From Chloroflexi bacterium HGW-Chloroflexi-6 (GTDB taxonomy: Bacteria; Chloroflexota; Anaerolineae; Anaerolineales; Villigracilaceae), in the NCBI GenBank assembly GCA_002840685.1, contig PHBU01000003.1:124001-188000 (forward strand): a stretch of DNA of 64,000 bases, written 5' to 3'. Each line of letters starts with the position of its first letter. The stretch's first letter is position 1. The notes under the pieces are model-generated. The model ran no database searches, was not told the DNA's origin, and saw only the letters and a list, made by a program, of their open reading frames with translations. Positions 62,335 to 64,000 of the stretch are shown piece after piece. The translations under genes and the position numbers were made by a program.

Positions 62335-63999
62335 TTATTTGAAAGGACAAAGTTTGGATGTTTTGAGGGTGTAATTAGTCCCTTGTATGCCCCCGCCGCT
62401 CAATAAAGCCAATGTATCTTCTTCCTGCGCAATCGAAGATACCGCTTTTGAACAGGCCCCGGATATGTTCTCAGATTCTTGATATTCATCCCAAAAAGCG
62501 GTTGCCATTTTGGTAACAGGATAAGCGGGGCTGTTTTCCGGATAGTCGGTGAGAAGTTTTTGGTAAACTGCCTCAGCTTCAGTTGGATTGTTCATCAAGA
62601 GATGGACGGCAACCATTTTGAAAGAAGCGTAAGCGCTCAAGGTCGGGCGCTCATCGGGGTTGGGTTCTGGCGGTGGGCAGGAGGATGGATCGTCTGCGCA
62701 GGGACCCAACCCATGTGGCCCAACGATGTAATTCCAGCGCTCTTCCGTCCACCAGCCCAGGCCATCGCTTTTGATGGCCAACTGGTAGGATTTCAATGCT
62801 TTTTCATAAAGGCCGGCTTCCGAATACAGGTCTCCATCTTGTACTGCCTGGAAGCGATACTCAGGTGCGGCATATTCGACTGGTAAGGCTGAGTAGTTTG
62901 TGCCATCCCATTTGAAAACATGAGTGGCGAGGCGCTGCGGATAAAAGGCCCAGTGATCGCCATGCCAGTCAGGAGTTACTTCACCTGTCCAGACCAGTTC
63001 TTTGATGCCATCATTATCCAAATCTTTGAGATAAGCATCGGAAGGTTCATCCATGCTGGTAGAAAAAGAAACTTTACCACCCCTTCCAATTTCCTTAATT
63101 TTTTGCGCAAACTTTTTACCGTTCCATTCAATCACATTTAAAGAACCACAACGATCAGAAAAACAGCTTATCTCTTTTACAAATACTTCTGCAAAACCAT
63201 TTTTGTTGTTGTCATAAATTCCAAGCAAAGAAATTGAATTGCTTAATTCTGTTTCAATCTCTTTAATTTCAACATATTTTCCGTTTTGACAGGAAAATAA
63301 ATAGATATATGCTGGGTAATCAGGATTAATGATTAATACTTCAGGTACAGTGTCATTGTTAAGATCTTGAATTGTGGTGCTGTAGTAAGACTTAAGTTGT
63401 TTTGGATCGCCACCTTGATTAAGATATTCGGCAACAGCCTCATAAACATAACCCTTAAAGTTTTCATAGCGTAATGCCGGAACTATATTCGAACAAGTTG
63501 CCGAAAATGGCAAGGGTGTAAATGTCGGCTCAGGGGTTGATGTCGCTTCCTTGGAAACATCTCCAATAACATAAGATTTCCCGTTCCATTTCAGGATAAT
63601 CGTATCCTGTAGGCTGGAAGAATCAAGAAAATTGTTATACACCCCTGCGTGAATAACAACATCTTTCAAGCCGTTCCCATCGGTATCTACAATCTCATAA
63701 TTGCCCACCAAAGCGCCTTTTTGAGCATTGCTCTGCCCGATGGTGTAAACGATTTGCTTATCGATGTAGATTTTCGTGTTGTTCTTCTCAAATTCTGCCG
63801 GTACAACATTGACTAACTTTGCACCATCCCATTCCAAAATGCGATAGCTTGCCTGATCTGAATATTGCGCCTGTCCGATAAAAAGTTCAGGGATGCCGTT
63901 CAGGTTTAAATCCTGAATAACCAGCGGCACAGCAGCCATCTCGGTGTATTCGGTTGGGGCAATATCCAGCAGGGTGACGTACTTGCCATCCTGGCAGCC
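62335..63999 (-). CDS. FG-GAP/VCBS-like repeat protein, 5' end outside window
   Basis: The frame stays open to the window edge; ATG 63939 is internal because upstream codons (GCQDGKYV...) match an internal repeat (FSCQNGKYVEI). About 554 residues are visible. Repeats of the type IQDLNLNGIPELFI, VDTDGNGLKDVVI, IQDLNNDTVPEVLII and LKDLDNDGIKELVW resemble calcium-binding FG-GAP/EF-hand-like loops. A Ser/Thr/Pro linker (SKEATSTPEPTFTPLP) joins two halves. A secreted location is likely, but the signal region is missing. Function unknown. Confidence 0.82.
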   Translation of the reverse strand, partial: GCQDGKYVTLLDIAPTEYTEMAAVPLVIQDLNLNGIPELFIGQAQYSDQASYRILEWDGAKLVNVVPAEFEKNNTKIYIDKQIVYTIGQSNAQKGALVGNYEIVDTDGNGLKDVVIHAGVYNNFLDSSSLQDTIILKWNGKSYVIGDVSKEATSTPEPTFTPLPFSATCSNIVPALRYENFKGYVYEAVAEYLNQGGDPKQLKSYYSTTIQDLNNDTVPEVLIINPDYPAYIYLFSCQNGKYVEIKEIETELSNSISLLGIYDNNKNGFAEVFVKEISCFSDRCGSLNVIEWNGKKFAQKIKEIGRGGKVSFSTSMDEPSDAYLKDLDNDGIKELVWTGEVTPDWHGDHWAFYPQRLATHVFKWDGTNYSALPVEYAAPEYRFQAVQDGDLYSEAGLYEKALKSYQLAIKSDGLGWWTEERWNYIVGPHGLGPCADDPSSCPPPEPNPDERPTLSAYASFKMVAVHLLMNNPTEAEAVYQKLLTDYPENSPAYPVTKMATAFWDEYQESENISGACSKAVSSIAQEEDTLALLSGGGIQGTNYTLKTSKLCPFK

Positions 64000-64000
64000 A

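Overview
This window looks like a contig from a Chloroflexota bacterium, probably class Anaerolineae. The assignment is an inference from GC-rich coding sequence, many lipoproteins with TLILE-style lipoboxes but no outer-membrane genes, GAF-rich signalling proteins, a SpoIIE-type regulator without other sporulation genes, TPR proteins with acidic linkers, and abundant small palindromic repeats. No phage, transposase, CRISPR array or rRNA was seen. Both ends cut through genes.

Layout. 1-5.5 kb: a Gfo/Idh/MocA oxidoreductase (5' truncated), an extended SDR, and an L-arabinose module (FGGY kinase, araD, araA) closed by a terminator. 5.6-8.9 kb: a two-component pair and a propeller lipoprotein. 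9-13.2 kb (minus strand): a DMT transporter, then a BtuFCD-type importer behind a cobalamin riboswitch with its own promoter and terminator. 13.3-16.9 kb (minus): a TPR membrane protein and two tandem SDR/DUF2867 paralogues, one carrying a repeat element inside its reading frame. 17-22 kb: MFS transporter, ComEC-like protein with a degenerate nuclease domain, and isocitrate dehydrogenase. 22-31.9 kb: a large PAS/GAF histidine kinase, a DivIC-like protein, tRNA-Leu(CAG), a C-terminal processing protease, a YugP-type metallopeptidase, a YiiX-like hydrolase, a methyltransferase, a PLP enzyme and a nitroreductase.

32-35.4 kb holds hypA-hypB-hypF for NiFe-hydrogenase maturation, without hypCDE or a hydrogenase. 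35.5-38.1 kb: Rieske oxygenase, phosphodiester glycosidase and a membrane protein. 38.2-44.3 kb: a structured leader followed by rnc and smc, the SRP RNA on the opposite strand, and an orphan CpaF-type ATPase. 44.4-48.5 kb: a STAS protein next to a single polypeptide joining an RsbW-like kinase domain, several GAF domains and a SpoIIE phosphatase. 48.6-54.6 kb: pyrimidine-nucleoside phosphorylase and a 1548-residue TPR protein with two families of tandem repeats. 54.7-62.3 kb, mostly minus strand: small and accessory genes plus a probable trans-4-hydroxy-L-proline catabolic group (FAD dehydrogenase, epimerase, DapA-family deaminase). 62.3 kb to the end: a truncated repeat protein.

I did not find a clear new defence or mobile system. 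The most unusual items are the repeat element translated inside a gene, the repeat that supplies a stop codon between the two SDR paralogues, the switch-like hairpin leader of rnc, the Trp-anchored repeat protein, and the ComEC homologue that has lost its metal-binding motif. Terminators, promoters and RNA structures were identified by eye, without folding software or database searches.
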